This document shows, one piece after another, positions 22,836 through 30,935 of a DNA stretch of 39,520 bases. The stretch comes from CAZLIC01 sp964559535 (GTDB lineage: Bacteria > Pseudomonadota > Alphaproteobacteria > Rhodobacterales > Rhodobacteraceae), in NCBI GenBank assembly GCA_964559535.1, contig CAZLIC010000035.1, positions 1 through 39,520 of the forward strand, given 5' to 3'. Under the pieces are notes generated by a model. The model was not told where the DNA came from and did not search any database. It worked only from the letters and a program-made list of their open reading frames with translations. Every line of letters starts with the position of its first letter. Position 1 is the stretch's first letter. Made by a program: the position numbers and the translations under genes.

Positions 22836-24226
22836 CCCCACCGTCTGTCCTGCCACCGAAACCCGTTCCCCGCGCCGACCGGGTGTCGCTGTGGCGGTAC
22901 CTGCGGCTGTTCCGGGCCGACATCCTGTCGGCCCAGCCCGCGCGGCTGTACCGGGCCTGGATGGCCGAGTTCCGCACGCCGTTCTTCCGCAGCTACATGT
23001 GCAACGACCCGGCCCTGATCGACCTGGTGCTGAGCCGCCGCCCCGACGATTTCCCGAAAAGCGACCGGGTGGGCGAGGGGTTGCGGCCCTTGCTGGGCAA
23101 TTCGGTGTTTGTGACCAACGGCGCGCAGTGGAAGCGGCAGCGCCGCATCATCGACCCGGCGTTCGAGGGCGGGCGGCTGCGCGACACGTTCGGCGCGATG
23201 GTGGATGCGGCGCGGGCAGCGGTGGCACGGATGCCCGTGGGCGAGGTGGAGGTGGAGGAGCAGGCCAGCCATGCGGCGGCGGATGTGATCTTCCGGACGC
23301 TGTTTTCGATTCCCATCGAGCATGCGGTGGCGAGCCGGGTGTTCCACGCCTTCCGCGACCACCAGCGGACCCAGCCGATCCTGAACCTGGCCGCCTTTGT
23401 GCCATTACCGCGGTGGTTTCCGCGCTTTCACCGGCGGGCCACGAAGGAAACGGCCGCGCGCATCCGCAGGTTGATCGCCGGGCTGACGGCGGAACGGGCA
23501 GCGGCGATTGCGGCGGGGGTGGCGCCGGATGACCTGGCGACGAAGATCATGACCACGGCCGATCCGCAGACGGGCGAGACCTTTGCCACGGACGAGATGG
23601 TGGATCAGGTGGCGATCTTCTTTCTGGCCGGACACGAAACCAGCGCCTCGGCGCTGGCCTGGGGGCTGTATCTGCTGGCCACCCACCCCGAAGCGCAGGA
23701 GCGGGTGGCGGAGGAGGCACAGGCGTTTTGGGAGACCCCATTGTTTTCCGGGCTTTCCACGCTGAAGTTCACGCGCGATGTGTTCCGCGAGACGCTGCGG
23801 CTGTACCCGCCGGTACCGATGATGGTGCGCGAGAACCGCGGACCCGAGGAGTTCCGCGGGCGGCATGTGGCGCCGGGAGCGCAGGTGGTGCTGAGCCCCT
23901 GGCACCTGCACCGGCACGAACGCATGTGGGTCGACCCCGACGCCTTTGACCCCGGCCGCTGGCAGCAGCCCGAAGGGCGCGAGTCCGCGCGGGTGGCGTT
24001 CCTGCCGTTCAGCGCCGGGCCGCGGGTCTGCGTGGGGGCGGGGTTTGCCATGGCCGAGGGCGTGCTGATGCTGTCGGCGCTGGCCGGTGCGTTCCGCTTT
24101 GCGCCCGACGGTGCCGCCCCGGTGCCGGTGGCGCATCTGACGGTAAGGGCGCGCGATGGCATCAGGCTGGCTGTTTCGCCACGCGAAAGGGTGCGTGCGG
24201 CAAACGCGGAAAATCCCGGGCACTGA
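22832..24226 (+). CDS. Cytochrome P450
   Basis: 464 residues. Clear P450 signatures: the I-helix oxygen-binding motif AGHETS (266-271), ETLR of the K helix (Glu320, Arg323), and the haem-thiolate loop FSAGPRVCVGAGFA with Cys400. The C-helix WKRQRR (100-105) is also present. No membrane anchor is apparent, so a soluble class I enzyme needing a ferredoxin and reductase is expected; none is encoded nearby. The loop sequence with AGPRVCVG and the overall length resemble bacterial CYP enzymes acting on fatty acids, terpenes or steroids, but no substrate can be assigned. The upstream hydrolase overlaps by 4 nt, suggesting a two-enzyme pathway. Confidence 0.9.
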   Translation: MTPPSVLPPKPVPRADRVSLWRYLRLFRADILSAQPARLYRAWMAEFRTPFFRSYMCNDPALIDLVLSRRPDDFPKSDRVGEGLRPLLGNSVFVTNGAQWKRQRRIIDPAFEGGRLRDTFGAMVDAARAAVARMPVGEVEVEEQASHAAADVIFRTLFSIPIEHAVASRVFHAFRDHQRTQPILNLAAFVPLPRWFPRFHRRATKETAARIRRLIAGLTAERAAAIAAGVAPDDLATKIMTTADPQTGETFATDEMVDQVAIFFLAGHETSASALAWGLYLLATHPEAQERVAEEAQAFWETPLFSGLSTLKFTRDVFRETLRLYPPVPMMVRENRGPEEFRGRHVAPGAQVVLSPWHLHRHERMWVDPDAFDPGRWQQPEGRESARVAFLPFSAGPRVCVGAGFAMAEGVLMLSALAGAFRFAPDGAAPVPVAHLTVRARDGIRLAVSPRERVRAANAENPGH

Positions 24227-24278
24227 CGCCTTGCAACGCCCTGTGCGGGGGCGCAGAATGGCGGGTGCGCCATGCTGG

Positions 24279-24306
24279 TTGAAACCCTTTCGGGCTACCC
24301 CCAGAT
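24279..24306 (+). promoter_or_regulatory. Candidate sigma32 (heat-shock) promoter of lon
   Basis: TTGAAA at 24279-24284, a 14-nt spacer, and CCCCAGAT at 24299-24306 resemble the RpoH consensus (CTTGAAA, 11-16 nt, CCCCAT-T). It lies about 75 nt before the lon start. Lon is a classical heat-shock gene, which makes the match meaningful, but no other evidence is available. Confidence 0.5.
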
Positions 24307-24381
24307 ATGGTGGCCAAGTGGGGAAGGCCGGATGGTTGCCGATGACCGGGACCGGGCCTTCCTGCCAACAAAGGACATGAC

Positions 24382-26784
24382 ATGACCGACACTACCCCCA
24401 GCTATCCGGTCCTGCCGCTGCGCGACATCGTGGTGTTTCCCCACATGATCGTGCCGCTGTTCGTGGGCCGCGAAAAGTCGGTTCGGGCACTGGAAGAGGT
24501 GATGGCCGAAGACCGGCAGATCCTTCTGTGCAGCCAGATTGACGCCACGGTCGACGACCCGGCGACCGACGGCATCTACAAGGCGGGCGTTCTGGCGAAC
24601 GTGCTGCAACTGCTGAAGCTGCCCGACGGCACGGTGAAGGTGCTGGTCGAGGGCAAGGCGCGTGTGCGCATCACCGAATTCGTGAAGAACCCGAATTTCT
24701 TCGAGGCGCGCGTGACGCGGCTGGCCGAAACCAAGGGCGAGGCCTCGGTGGTTGAGGCGCTGGTGCGCGCGGTGTCGGACGAGTTCGAGAAATACGCCAA
24801 GATCAAGAAGAACATCCCTGAGGAAGCCGTGGCCGCGGTCAGCGAGACGCGCGATTCGGCGCGGCTGGCCGACCTTGCGGCGGGTCATCTGGGCATCAGC
24901 GTGGGCGAGAAGCAGGTGCTGCTTGAGACGCTGGATGTGGGGGAGCGGCTGGAGAAGGTCTATGCCCACATGCAGGGCGAAATGAGCGTCCTGCAGGTGG
25001 AGAAGAAGATCAAGAGCCGCGTCAAGACCCAGATGGAGAAGACGCAGCGCGAGTATTATCTGAACGAGCAGATGAAGGCGATCCAGCGCGAGCTGGGCGA
25101 CGGCGAAAACGAGAACGAGGTTGCCGAGCTGGAAGAGCGCATCCGCAAGACCGCGCTGTCGAAAGAGGCGCGCGAAAAGGCCGAGGCCGAGGTCAAGAAG
25201 CTGAAGAGCATGAGCCCGATGAGCGCCGAGGCCACGGTGGTGCGCAACTACCTGGACTGGCTGCTGGGCGTGCCCTGGGGCGCGAAAAGCCGCATGAAGA
25301 AAGACCTGGGCGCCGCGCAGAAGGTGCTGGACGCCGACCACTATGGTCTGGACAAGGTGAAAGAGCGGATTGTCGAGTATCTGGCCGTGCAGGCCCGCAG
25401 CACCAAGCTGAAGGGCCCGATCCTGTGCCTGGTCGGCCCGCCCGGCGTGGGCAAGACGTCGCTGGGGCGGTCGGTTGCAAAGGCCACGGGGCGCGAGTTC
25501 ATCCGCATCTCGCTGGGCGGGGTGCGCGACGAATCGGAAATCCGTGGCCACCGGCGCACCTACATCGGGTCGATGCCCGGCAAGATCATCCAGAGCCTGA
25601 AGAAGGCGAAGACCACCAACCCGCTGATCCTGCTGGATGAGATCGACAAGATGGGCCATGACTTCCGGGGCGATCCGGCCAGCGCCCTGCTGGAGGTGCT
25701 GGACCCCGAACAGAACAACACCTTCGTCGACCACTACCTTGAGGTGGAATACGACCTGTCGAACGTGATGTTCATCACCACCGCCAACAGCTACAACATG
25801 CCCGGCCCCCTGCTGGACCGGATGGAGATCATTCCGCTGGCAGGCTACACCGAGGACGAGAAGCGCGAGATCGCCAGGGGCCACCTGATGCCCAAGGTGA
25901 TTGCCAACCACGGCCTGAAGAAGGGCGAGTTCAGCGTTTCGGACGCGGCGATGACCGAGATGATCCGCACCTACACCCGCGAGGCCGGGGTGCGGAACCT
26001 GGAGCGCGAGTTGGCCAAGCTGGCGCGCAAGGCAGTGACCGACATCCTGAAGGGCAAGGAAAAGACCGTCGAGGTGACGCCTGACAGGCTGGAAGGCTAT
26101 CTGGGCGTCAAGCGGTACCGCTATGGCCTGGCCGAGAAGGACGATCAGGTGGGCGTGGTGACGGGCCTGGCCTGGACCAGCGTGGGCGGCGACCTGCTGC
26201 AGATCGAGGCGCTGAAGCTGCCCGGCAAGGGGCGGATGAAGACCACGGGCAAGCTGGGCGACGTGATGAAGGAGTCGATCGAGGCGGCCTCAAGCTATGT
26301 CCGCTCGATTGCGCCGTCGATCGGGGTCAAGCCGCCGAAGTTCGAGACGATGGACATCCATGTTCACGTGCCGGACGGGGCAACGCCCAAGGATGGCCCT
26401 TCGGCGGGTCTGGCCATGGTGACCTCCATCGTTTCGGTGCTGACGGGCATTCCGGTGCGCAAGGATATTGCGATGACGGGCGAGGTGTCGCTGCGCGGCA
26501 ATGCCATGGCCATCGGCGGACTGAAGGAGAAGCTGCTGGCTGCCTTGCGGGGCGGCATCAAGACGGTGCTGATCCCCGAAGAGAACGAGAAGGACCTGGC
26601 CGAGATTCCCGACAACGTGAAGTCGGGGCTGACCATCGTGCCGGTGACGCATGTGCGCGAGGTGCTGAAGCTGGCGCTGTTGCGGCAGCCCGAGCCGGTG
26701 GAGTGGGACGAGGCCGCCGAGGAAGCCGCCGCGGCCGCGCGCCGGACTGCGGCCGAGACGGTGGCGGGCCAGACCGCGCATTGA
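24382..26784 (+). CDS. lon: ATP-dependent Lon protease
   Basis: 800 residues, full length. The start at 24382 follows AAAGGA. The LON substrate-binding domain (1-~200, YPVLPLRDIVVFPHMIVPL) is followed by a coiled-coil region. The AAA+ module carries Walker A GPPGVGKT (Lys358) and Walker B LILLDEID (Asp419/Glu420). The protease domain has catalytic Ser674 in DGPSAG and Lys717 in GGLKEKLL. The tail is alanine rich. Lon degrades misfolded and short-lived regulatory proteins in the cytoplasm. It stands as a single gene between the P450 and the HU-like gene, with its own heat-shock-like promoter and a palindromic hairpin after the stop. Confidence 0.97.
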   Translation: MTDTTPSYPVLPLRDIVVFPHMIVPLFVGREKSVRALEEVMAEDRQILLCSQIDATVDDPATDGIYKAGVLANVLQLLKLPDGTVKVLVEGKARVRITEFVKNPNFFEARVTRLAETKGEASVVEALVRAVSDEFEKYAKIKKNIPEEAVAAVSETRDSARLADLAAGHLGISVGEKQVLLETLDVGERLEKVYAHMQGEMSVLQVEKKIKSRVKTQMEKTQREYYLNEQMKAIQRELGDGENENEVAELEERIRKTALSKEAREKAEAEVKKLKSMSPMSAEATVVRNYLDWLLGVPWGAKSRMKKDLGAAQKVLDADHYGLDKVKERIVEYLAVQARSTKLKGPILCLVGPPGVGKTSLGRSVAKATGREFIRISLGGVRDESEIRGHRRTYIGSMPGKIIQSLKKAKTTNPLILLDEIDKMGHDFRGDPASALLEVLDPEQNNTFVDHYLEVEYDLSNVMFITTANSYNMPGPLLDRMEIIPLAGYTEDEKREIARGHLMPKVIANHGLKKGEFSVSDAAMTEMIRTYTREAGVRNLERELAKLARKAVTDILKGKEKTVEVTPDRLEGYLGVKRYRYGLAEKDDQVGVVTGLAWTSVGGDLLQIEALKLPGKGRMKTTGKLGDVMKESIEAASSYVRSIAPSIGVKPPKFETMDIHVHVPDGATPKDGPSAGLAMVTSIVSVLTGIPVRKDIAMTGEVSLRGNAMAIGGLKEKLLAALRGGIKTVLIPEENEKDLAEIPDNVKSGLTIVPVTHVREVLKLALLRQPEPVEWDEAAEEAAAAARRTAAETVAGQTAH

Positions 26785-26790
26785 CTGTCT

Positions 26791-26816
26791 GGGGCACGCC
26801 GCATGCGGCGTGCCCC
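26791..26816. terminator. 26-bp perfect palindrome after lon
   Basis: A fully self-complementary sequence (two 13-nt arms starting GGGGCACGCC) begins 7 nt after the lon stop. No uridine run follows. It may act as a terminator or as a 3' mRNA-protecting hairpin. Confidence 0.5.
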
Positions 26817-27202
26817 CCACCCCGTGCGTGCGGCGACGACCTTTGCCAAATGCTGCGTGTTGAAGCCTCCGGATGTCCGTCAGCACCGGTGGCCCATCGC
26901 GCCTGATTGTCGGGTCGTGTTCCAGGCAGGTCGGGACGGCGTTTCGTTTGCTGCATGCTGACCCCGACACAGCGCGTCCGGTTCTGCCCGCCCGCAGCTG
27001 CGCGTCTTTGGGCGCCGAACGCCCGCCCGCCTGTAACGCGGTTTGCCCGTGCCGTATTTCAAGGCCGCTTTGCGCCTATTTGGCGGTCGTCACGGCACTT
27101 TCTTTGCAAGGCATGTTTTCTTTCCTGGGGTGATTGCGTAGGCTGGCCATCGCTTTGGTTTGGCGCCGGGCGCGCCAGGAACGAACGGATAAGGAGCGAT
27201 TC
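26817..27202. other. 386-nt region between lon and the HU-like gene
   Basis: No convincing coding frame was found. The last ~110 nt are T-richer (around 27095-27135) and probably hold the promoter of the HU-like gene, but no clear box pair was chosen. Nothing else recognisable was seen. Confidence 0.3.
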
Positions 27203-27667
27203 ATGAGCGATGAAGCGGAACCGGCAGGCGCGGCCGCCGGAAAGGCCGCGAAAAGCGCGGCGCTGACGCGCAAGGCGCTGATCGAACGGGTGCAGGCAAA
27301 GTCCGGCGCGAAGGCGAAGGATGTCCGCGCCTTGGTCGAGGCGACGCTGGAGGTGATGGCCGATGCGGTGAAAGCGGGCGAGTCGCTGCGCCTGCCGCCG
27401 TTCGGCGTGGGCAAGTCGCGTGCGGCGCCGGAAGGTTCCGAAGGCAAGTCGGCGCGGATGATCGTCAAGACGTCGACCAAGCCGCCGAAGCCCAAGGCGC
27501 CGAAGGCCGCGAAGGCCGCGAAGGCCGACAAGCCTGCCAAGGCTGACAAGCCTGCCAAGGCCGCCAGGGCTCCGAAGCCGGACAAGGGGCCGAAGCCCGA
27601 CAAGGCCGAACGCCAGGCGCGTCGCAAGGCCAAAGAGGCCCTTGCACCGGCCGGAGCTTCGGAATAA
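27203..27667 (+). CDS. HU-family DNA-binding protein with lysine/alanine/proline-rich tail
   Basis: 154 residues; start at 27203 after AAGGAG. Residues ~20-85 resemble the HU/IHF fold (LTRKALIERVQAKSGAKAKDVR, then VEATLEVMADAVKAGESLRLPPFGVGKSRAA). The canonical GRNP arm motif is not present; the arm region reads EGSEGKSARMIVKTS. Residues ~88-150 are a low-complexity basic tail of KPPKPKAPKAAK- and KADKPAK-type units like eukaryotic histone H1 tails. Such HU-H1 hybrids bind and compact DNA non-specifically. Whether the HU half dimerises normally without the usual arm is uncertain. A tRNA gene begins 15 nt downstream and may be cotranscribed. Confidence 0.75.
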   Translation: MSDEAEPAGAAAGKAAKSAALTRKALIERVQAKSGAKAKDVRALVEATLEVMADAVKAGESLRLPPFGVGKSRAAPEGSEGKSARMIVKTSTKPPKPKAPKAAKAAKADKPAKADKPAKAARAPKPDKGPKPDKAERQARRKAKEALAPAGASE

Positions 27668-27682
27668 CAGGCGCGCCACGGC

Positions 27683-27757
27683 GGGCGATTAGCTCAGCGG
27701 TAGAGCGCTTCGTTCACATCGAAGATGTCAGGGGTTCAAATCCCTTATCGCCCACCA
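27683..27757 (+). tRNA. tRNA-Val (anticodon CAC)
   Basis: Complete cloverleaf: acceptor GGGCGAT pairing with ATCGCCC, D-stem GCTC/GAGC, anticodon stem CTTCG/CGAAG around the loop TTCACAT (anticodon CAC, reading GTG), T-arm with GGTTCAAAT, and an encoded CCA at 27755-27757. The gene is intact, and no integrase or att-like duplication was seen beside it. Confidence 0.97.
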
Positions 27758-27769
27758 TCCGAATTCCTC

Positions 27770-27797
27770 ACGGGCGGCCCAGAGGGGCCGCCCGTTT
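27770..27797 (+). terminator. Terminator after tRNA-Val
   Basis: ACGGGCGGCCC (27770-27780) pairs perfectly with GGGCCGCCCGT (27785-27795) around AGAG, followed by TTGCATTTG. It lies 13 nt after the tRNA. Confidence 0.75.
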
Positions 27798-27885
27798 GCA
27801 TTTGCCGCATCCGACATCCGCGCGTCGGATTCAGCTGCACGTCCAAGGTCTTGCGCGCCTAACCTGAGGCAGAACCGGAGGCGCC

Positions 27886-29934
27886 ATGTCGAACGATCCC
27901 CTGCTACAGCCGTTCCAGTTGAAACACCTGACGCTGCGCAACCGCATCCTCTTGACCTCGCACGAGCCCGCCTATGCCGAGGACGGCATGCCCAAGGCGG
28001 CTTACCGCGCCTACCATGTGGCGCGTGCCAAGGCCGGCGTGGCGATGACGATGACGGCGGGCAGTGCCAGCGTGTCGCGCGACAGCCCGCCTGCGTTCAA
28101 CAACATCCTGGCCTGGAAGGATGAGGTTGTCGGCTGGATGCGCGCATTGGCCGACGAATGCCACGGGCACGGCGCGGCCGTGATGATCCAGCTGACGCAC
28201 CTGGGCCGCCGCACGCGGTGGGACCGGGGTGACTGGCTGCCGGTGCCCGCGCCGGGGCGGGTGCCGGAACCGGCGCACCGCACGTTTTCCAAGCTGATGG
28301 AGGACTGGGACATCGACCGCATCGTGCAGGACTATGCCGACGCGGCCGAGCGGATGAAGGCGGCGGGGCTGGATGGCATCGAACTGGAAAGCTATGGCCA
28401 CCTGCTGGACCAGTTCTGGTCGCCGCTGACCAACGACCTGGACCCGCCGTGGAACGGCAGCCTGGAAAACCGCATGCGGTTTTCGCTGCGCGTGCTGCAG
28501 GCGATCCGCAGCCGGGTGGGGCCCGACTTTATCGTCGGCGTGCGTTACTCTGGCGACGACATGACCGCAGGCGGGATCGGGCCCGAAGAGGGGATGGCGA
28601 TCACCCGGGCGCTGAAGGACAGCGGGCTGGTGGATTTCCTGAACGTGATCCGCGGCTACATCGCCAGCGACCCGGCGCTGACCACCGTGATTCCGGTGCA
28701 GGGCATGCCCTCGGCGCCGCATCTGGATTTCGCGGGCGGCATTCGGGCGGCGACGGGGATGCCCGTATTCCATGCCGCGCGCATCCCGGATGTGGCCACG
28801 GCGCGGCACGCGATTGCCAGCGGCAAGCTGGACATGGTGGGGATGACGCGGGCGCATCTGGCCGACCCGCTGATCGTGCGCAAGATCATCGAAGGGCGCG
28901 AGGAGGACATCCGCCCCTGCGTGGGGGCGAATTTCTGCCTGGACCGCATCTATCAGGGCGGCATCGCGCTGTGCACGCACAACCCGGCGACGGGGCGGGA
29001 GTTGGACTGGCCGCAGGAGATTCCCGCGGGGGACGGGGGGCTGTCGGTGGTGGTCGTGGGCGCCGGGCCGGGGGGGCTGGAGGCGGCGCGGGTGGCCGCA
29101 ACGCGCGGACACCGGGTGACGGTGGTGGAGGCCGCGGCGCAGGCAGGCGGGCAGGTGCGGCTGGCGGCACAGACCGCGCGGCGGCGCGAGGTTCTGGGCG
29201 TGGTGCGCTGGCGCGAGGAGCAATGCGCGAAGCTGGGTGTGACGTTCCGGTTCAATACGCTGGCCGAGGCTGACACGGTGCTGGCCCTGGCCCCGGATGT
29301 GGTGATCGTGGCGACGGGCGGGCTGCCGATGATGCCGCGGGTGGCGGGGGATGACCTGTGTGTGACGGGGTGGGACATCCTGTCGGGCGATGCGGCGCCG
29401 GGGGCCGAGGTGCTGGTCTATGACGAGGCGGGCGACTTCACCGGGTTGCAGGCGGCCGAGACGGTGGCCGAAGCGGGCGGCAGGGTTGAGGTGGTGACGG
29501 CCGACCGCAGTTTCGCGCCCGAGGTGATGGGGATGAGCCTGACGCCCTATGTCCGCGCGCTGCAGGCGCACGGGGCGCGGTTCACCGTTACCTGGCGGTT
29601 GCGGGCCGTGCGACGCGAGGGCAACCGTCTGGTGGCCACGCTGGGCAGCGACTATGGCCCGATGACAGAAGAGCGGCGGGTGGATCAGGTGGTGCTGAAC
29701 CACGGCACAGCACCGCTGGACGAGCTGTACTTCGCGCTGAAGCCGCTGTCGCGGAACCTGGGGCAGGTGGACTATGCCGCGCTGGTGGCCGGGCAGCGGC
29801 AGGGGCTGGAGCCGAACCCCGAGGGGCGGTTCCGGCTTTTCCGCATCGGTGATGCGGTGGAAAGCCGGAACATCCACGCCGCGGTGTTCGACGGACTGCG
29901 CTTTGCCATGGGGATCGATGGCAAGCCGGATTGA
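27886..29934 (+). CDS. TMADH/DgcA-type flavin oxidoreductase (N-demethylase family)
   Basis: 682 residues. Residues 1-~340 form an Old Yellow Enzyme-like FMN barrel (PFQLKHLTLRNRILLTSHE, later IQLTHLGRR and GIELESYGHLLDQF). Then come an iron-sulfur segment and a pyridine-nucleotide-disulfide-type Rossmann domain (VVVVGAGPGGLEA, 388-400) ending near DAVESRNIHAAVFDG. Trimethylamine dehydrogenase binds 4Fe-4S with four cysteines in a CxxCxxC...C array; here Cys345, Cys351 and Cys363 are present but position 348 is Ala (CVGANFC). The family includes dimethylglycine demethylase subunit DgcA, N-methylproline demethylase and 2,4-dienoyl-CoA reductase; length and domain order best fit the demethylase branch. 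No dgcB or electron-transfer flavoprotein gene is adjacent, so the substrate is open. A dimethylglycine dehydrogenase-like gene lies 15 kb upstream. Confidence 0.8.
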   Translation: MSNDPLLQPFQLKHLTLRNRILLTSHEPAYAEDGMPKAAYRAYHVARAKAGVAMTMTAGSASVSRDSPPAFNNILAWKDEVVGWMRALADECHGHGAAVMIQLTHLGRRTRWDRGDWLPVPAPGRVPEPAHRTFSKLMEDWDIDRIVQDYADAAERMKAAGLDGIELESYGHLLDQFWSPLTNDLDPPWNGSLENRMRFSLRVLQAIRSRVGPDFIVGVRYSGDDMTAGGIGPEEGMAITRALKDSGLVDFLNVIRGYIASDPALTTVIPVQGMPSAPHLDFAGGIRAATGMPVFHAARIPDVATARHAIASGKLDMVGMTRAHLADPLIVRKIIEGREEDIRPCVGANFCLDRIYQGGIALCTHNPATGRELDWPQEIPAGDGGLSVVVVGAGPGGLEAARVAATRGHRVTVVEAAAQAGGQVRLAAQTARRREVLGVVRWREEQCAKLGVTFRFNTLAEADTVLALAPDVVIVATGGLPMMPRVAGDDLCVTGWDILSGDAAPGAEVLVYDEAGDFTGLQAAETVAEAGGRVEVVTADRSFAPEVMGMSLTPYVRALQAHGARFTVTWRLRAVRREGNRLVATLGSDYGPMTEERRVDQVVLNHGTAPLDELYFALKPLSRNLGQVDYAALVAGQRQGLEPNPEGRFRLFRIGDAVESRNIHAAVFDGLRFAMGIDGKPD

Positions 29935-29966
29935 TCGGCATCAATCTTGCGCGGCGCGGCGGGTTC

Positions 29967-29990
29967 TATACTGTCAGAAATGTCTGACAG
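29967..29990 (+). promoter_or_regulatory. PpsR/CrtJ-type palindrome at the hemF promoter
   Basis: CTGTCAG-AAATGT-CTGACAG (29971-29990) contains exactly TGT-N12-ACA, the consensus bound by the aerobic photosynthesis repressor PpsR/CrtJ. It overlaps the end of a possible -10 box (TATACT, 29967-29972) and ends right at the GGGAGG ribosome binding site. Binding here would block transcription. The same sequence in RNA forms a 7-bp hairpin just before the Shine-Dalgarno, so a translational role is an alternative. Confidence 0.6.
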
Positions 29991-29999
29991 GGAGGTGGC

Positions 30000-30881
30000 A
30001 TGTTCGACGGTCTGGATACCGAACGCGGCACGGCGGCAGCCTGGTTTCGCCGCCTGCGCGACGAGATCGTGGCGGCCTTCGAGGGGCTGGAGGATAGCGA
30101 CGCCGACGCCGCGCGCCCGGCGGGCCGGTTCGAGGTGACCGAGACGAAGCGGCATTCCGACGACGGGTCCGACGCAGGCGGCGGCCTGATGAGCGTGATG
30201 CGCGGCGGGCGGGTGTTCGAGAAGGTGGGCGTCAACGTCTCGACCGTTTACGGCGCACTTGGCCCGGCTGCGCAGAAGGCCATGGCGGCACGGGGCGTGC
30301 CGGGAATGGACAGCGACCCGCGGTTCTGGGCCAGCGGGATTTCGCTGGTGGCCCACATGCAGAACCCGCATTGCCCGGCCGTGCACATGAACACGCGCAT
30401 GTTCTGGACGCCGCATGCCTGGTGGTTCGGCGGCGGCGAGGACCTGAACCCCTGCATCGAATACGCCGAGGACACCGCACATTTCCACGACACGCTGCGC
30501 GCCTGGATTACGCCGCATGGTGACGACCTGTACCCGAAGCTGAAGGAATGGGCCGACGAGTACTTCTTCGTGCCGCACCGGGGCCGGGCGCGGGGGGTGG
30601 GCGGCGTGTTCATGGACGACCGCAACTCGGGCGATTGGGCAGCGGATTTTTCGCTGACGCAGGACATCGGGCGGGCCTTCCTGCCGGCCTACGTGCCGCT
30701 GGTGGAACGGCGGCGCGGGCAGTCGTGGGCCGAGGCCGAGAAGGACGTGCAGCTGGTGCACCGCGGGCTTTATGCCGAGTACAACCTTGTCTACGACCGC
30801 GGCACCAAGTTCGGGCTGGCCACGGGGCATGATGCAAACGCGGTGCTGATGAGCCTGCCGCCCCTGGCGAAATGGGCTTGA
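30000..30881 (+). CDS. hemF: Oxygen-dependent coproporphyrinogen III oxidase
   Basis: 293 residues; start after GGGAGG. The HemF signatures are present: GGGLMSVMRGGRVFEKVGVNVS, NPHCPAVHMNTRMFW, the WWFGGGEDLNPCIEY block, and RGRARGVGGVFMDD, with the C-terminal EYNLVYDRGTKFGL. It converts coproporphyrinogen III to protoporphyrinogen IX using O2, feeding both haem and bacteriochlorophyll. It is convergent with cycA at the end of the photosynthesis cluster and preceded by a PpsR-like site, which points to light/oxygen control with the pigment genes. All conserved histidine-containing blocks look intact. Confidence 0.97.
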   Translation: MFDGLDTERGTAAAWFRRLRDEIVAAFEGLEDSDADAARPAGRFEVTETKRHSDDGSDAGGGLMSVMRGGRVFEKVGVNVSTVYGALGPAAQKAMAARGVPGMDSDPRFWASGISLVAHMQNPHCPAVHMNTRMFWTPHAWWFGGGEDLNPCIEYAEDTAHFHDTLRAWITPHGDDLYPKLKEWADEYFFVPHRGRARGVGGVFMDDRNSGDWAADFSLTQDIGRAFLPAYVPLVERRRGQSWAEAEKDVQLVHRGLYAEYNLVYDRGTKFGLATGHDANAVLMSLPPLAKWA

Positions 30882-30888
30882 AACGAAG

Positions 30889-30916
30889 AACGCCCGGGCC
30901 ATGCGGCCCGGGCGTC
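30889..30916. terminator. Bidirectional terminator between hemF and cycA
   Basis: CGCCCGGGCC (30891-30900) pairs with GGCCCGGGCG (30905-30914) around ATGC. On the minus strand it is followed by TTCTTCGTTT, so it should stop cycA transcripts well; on the plus strand TCCGTTT follows, which is weaker. Confidence 0.8.
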
Positions 30917-30935
30917 CGTTTCCCGGCAGGATGGT

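Noticed and set aside
27683..27885. tRNA gene as a possible integration site
   Set aside because: No integrase gene, no repeated tRNA 3' end and no change of gene style on either side.
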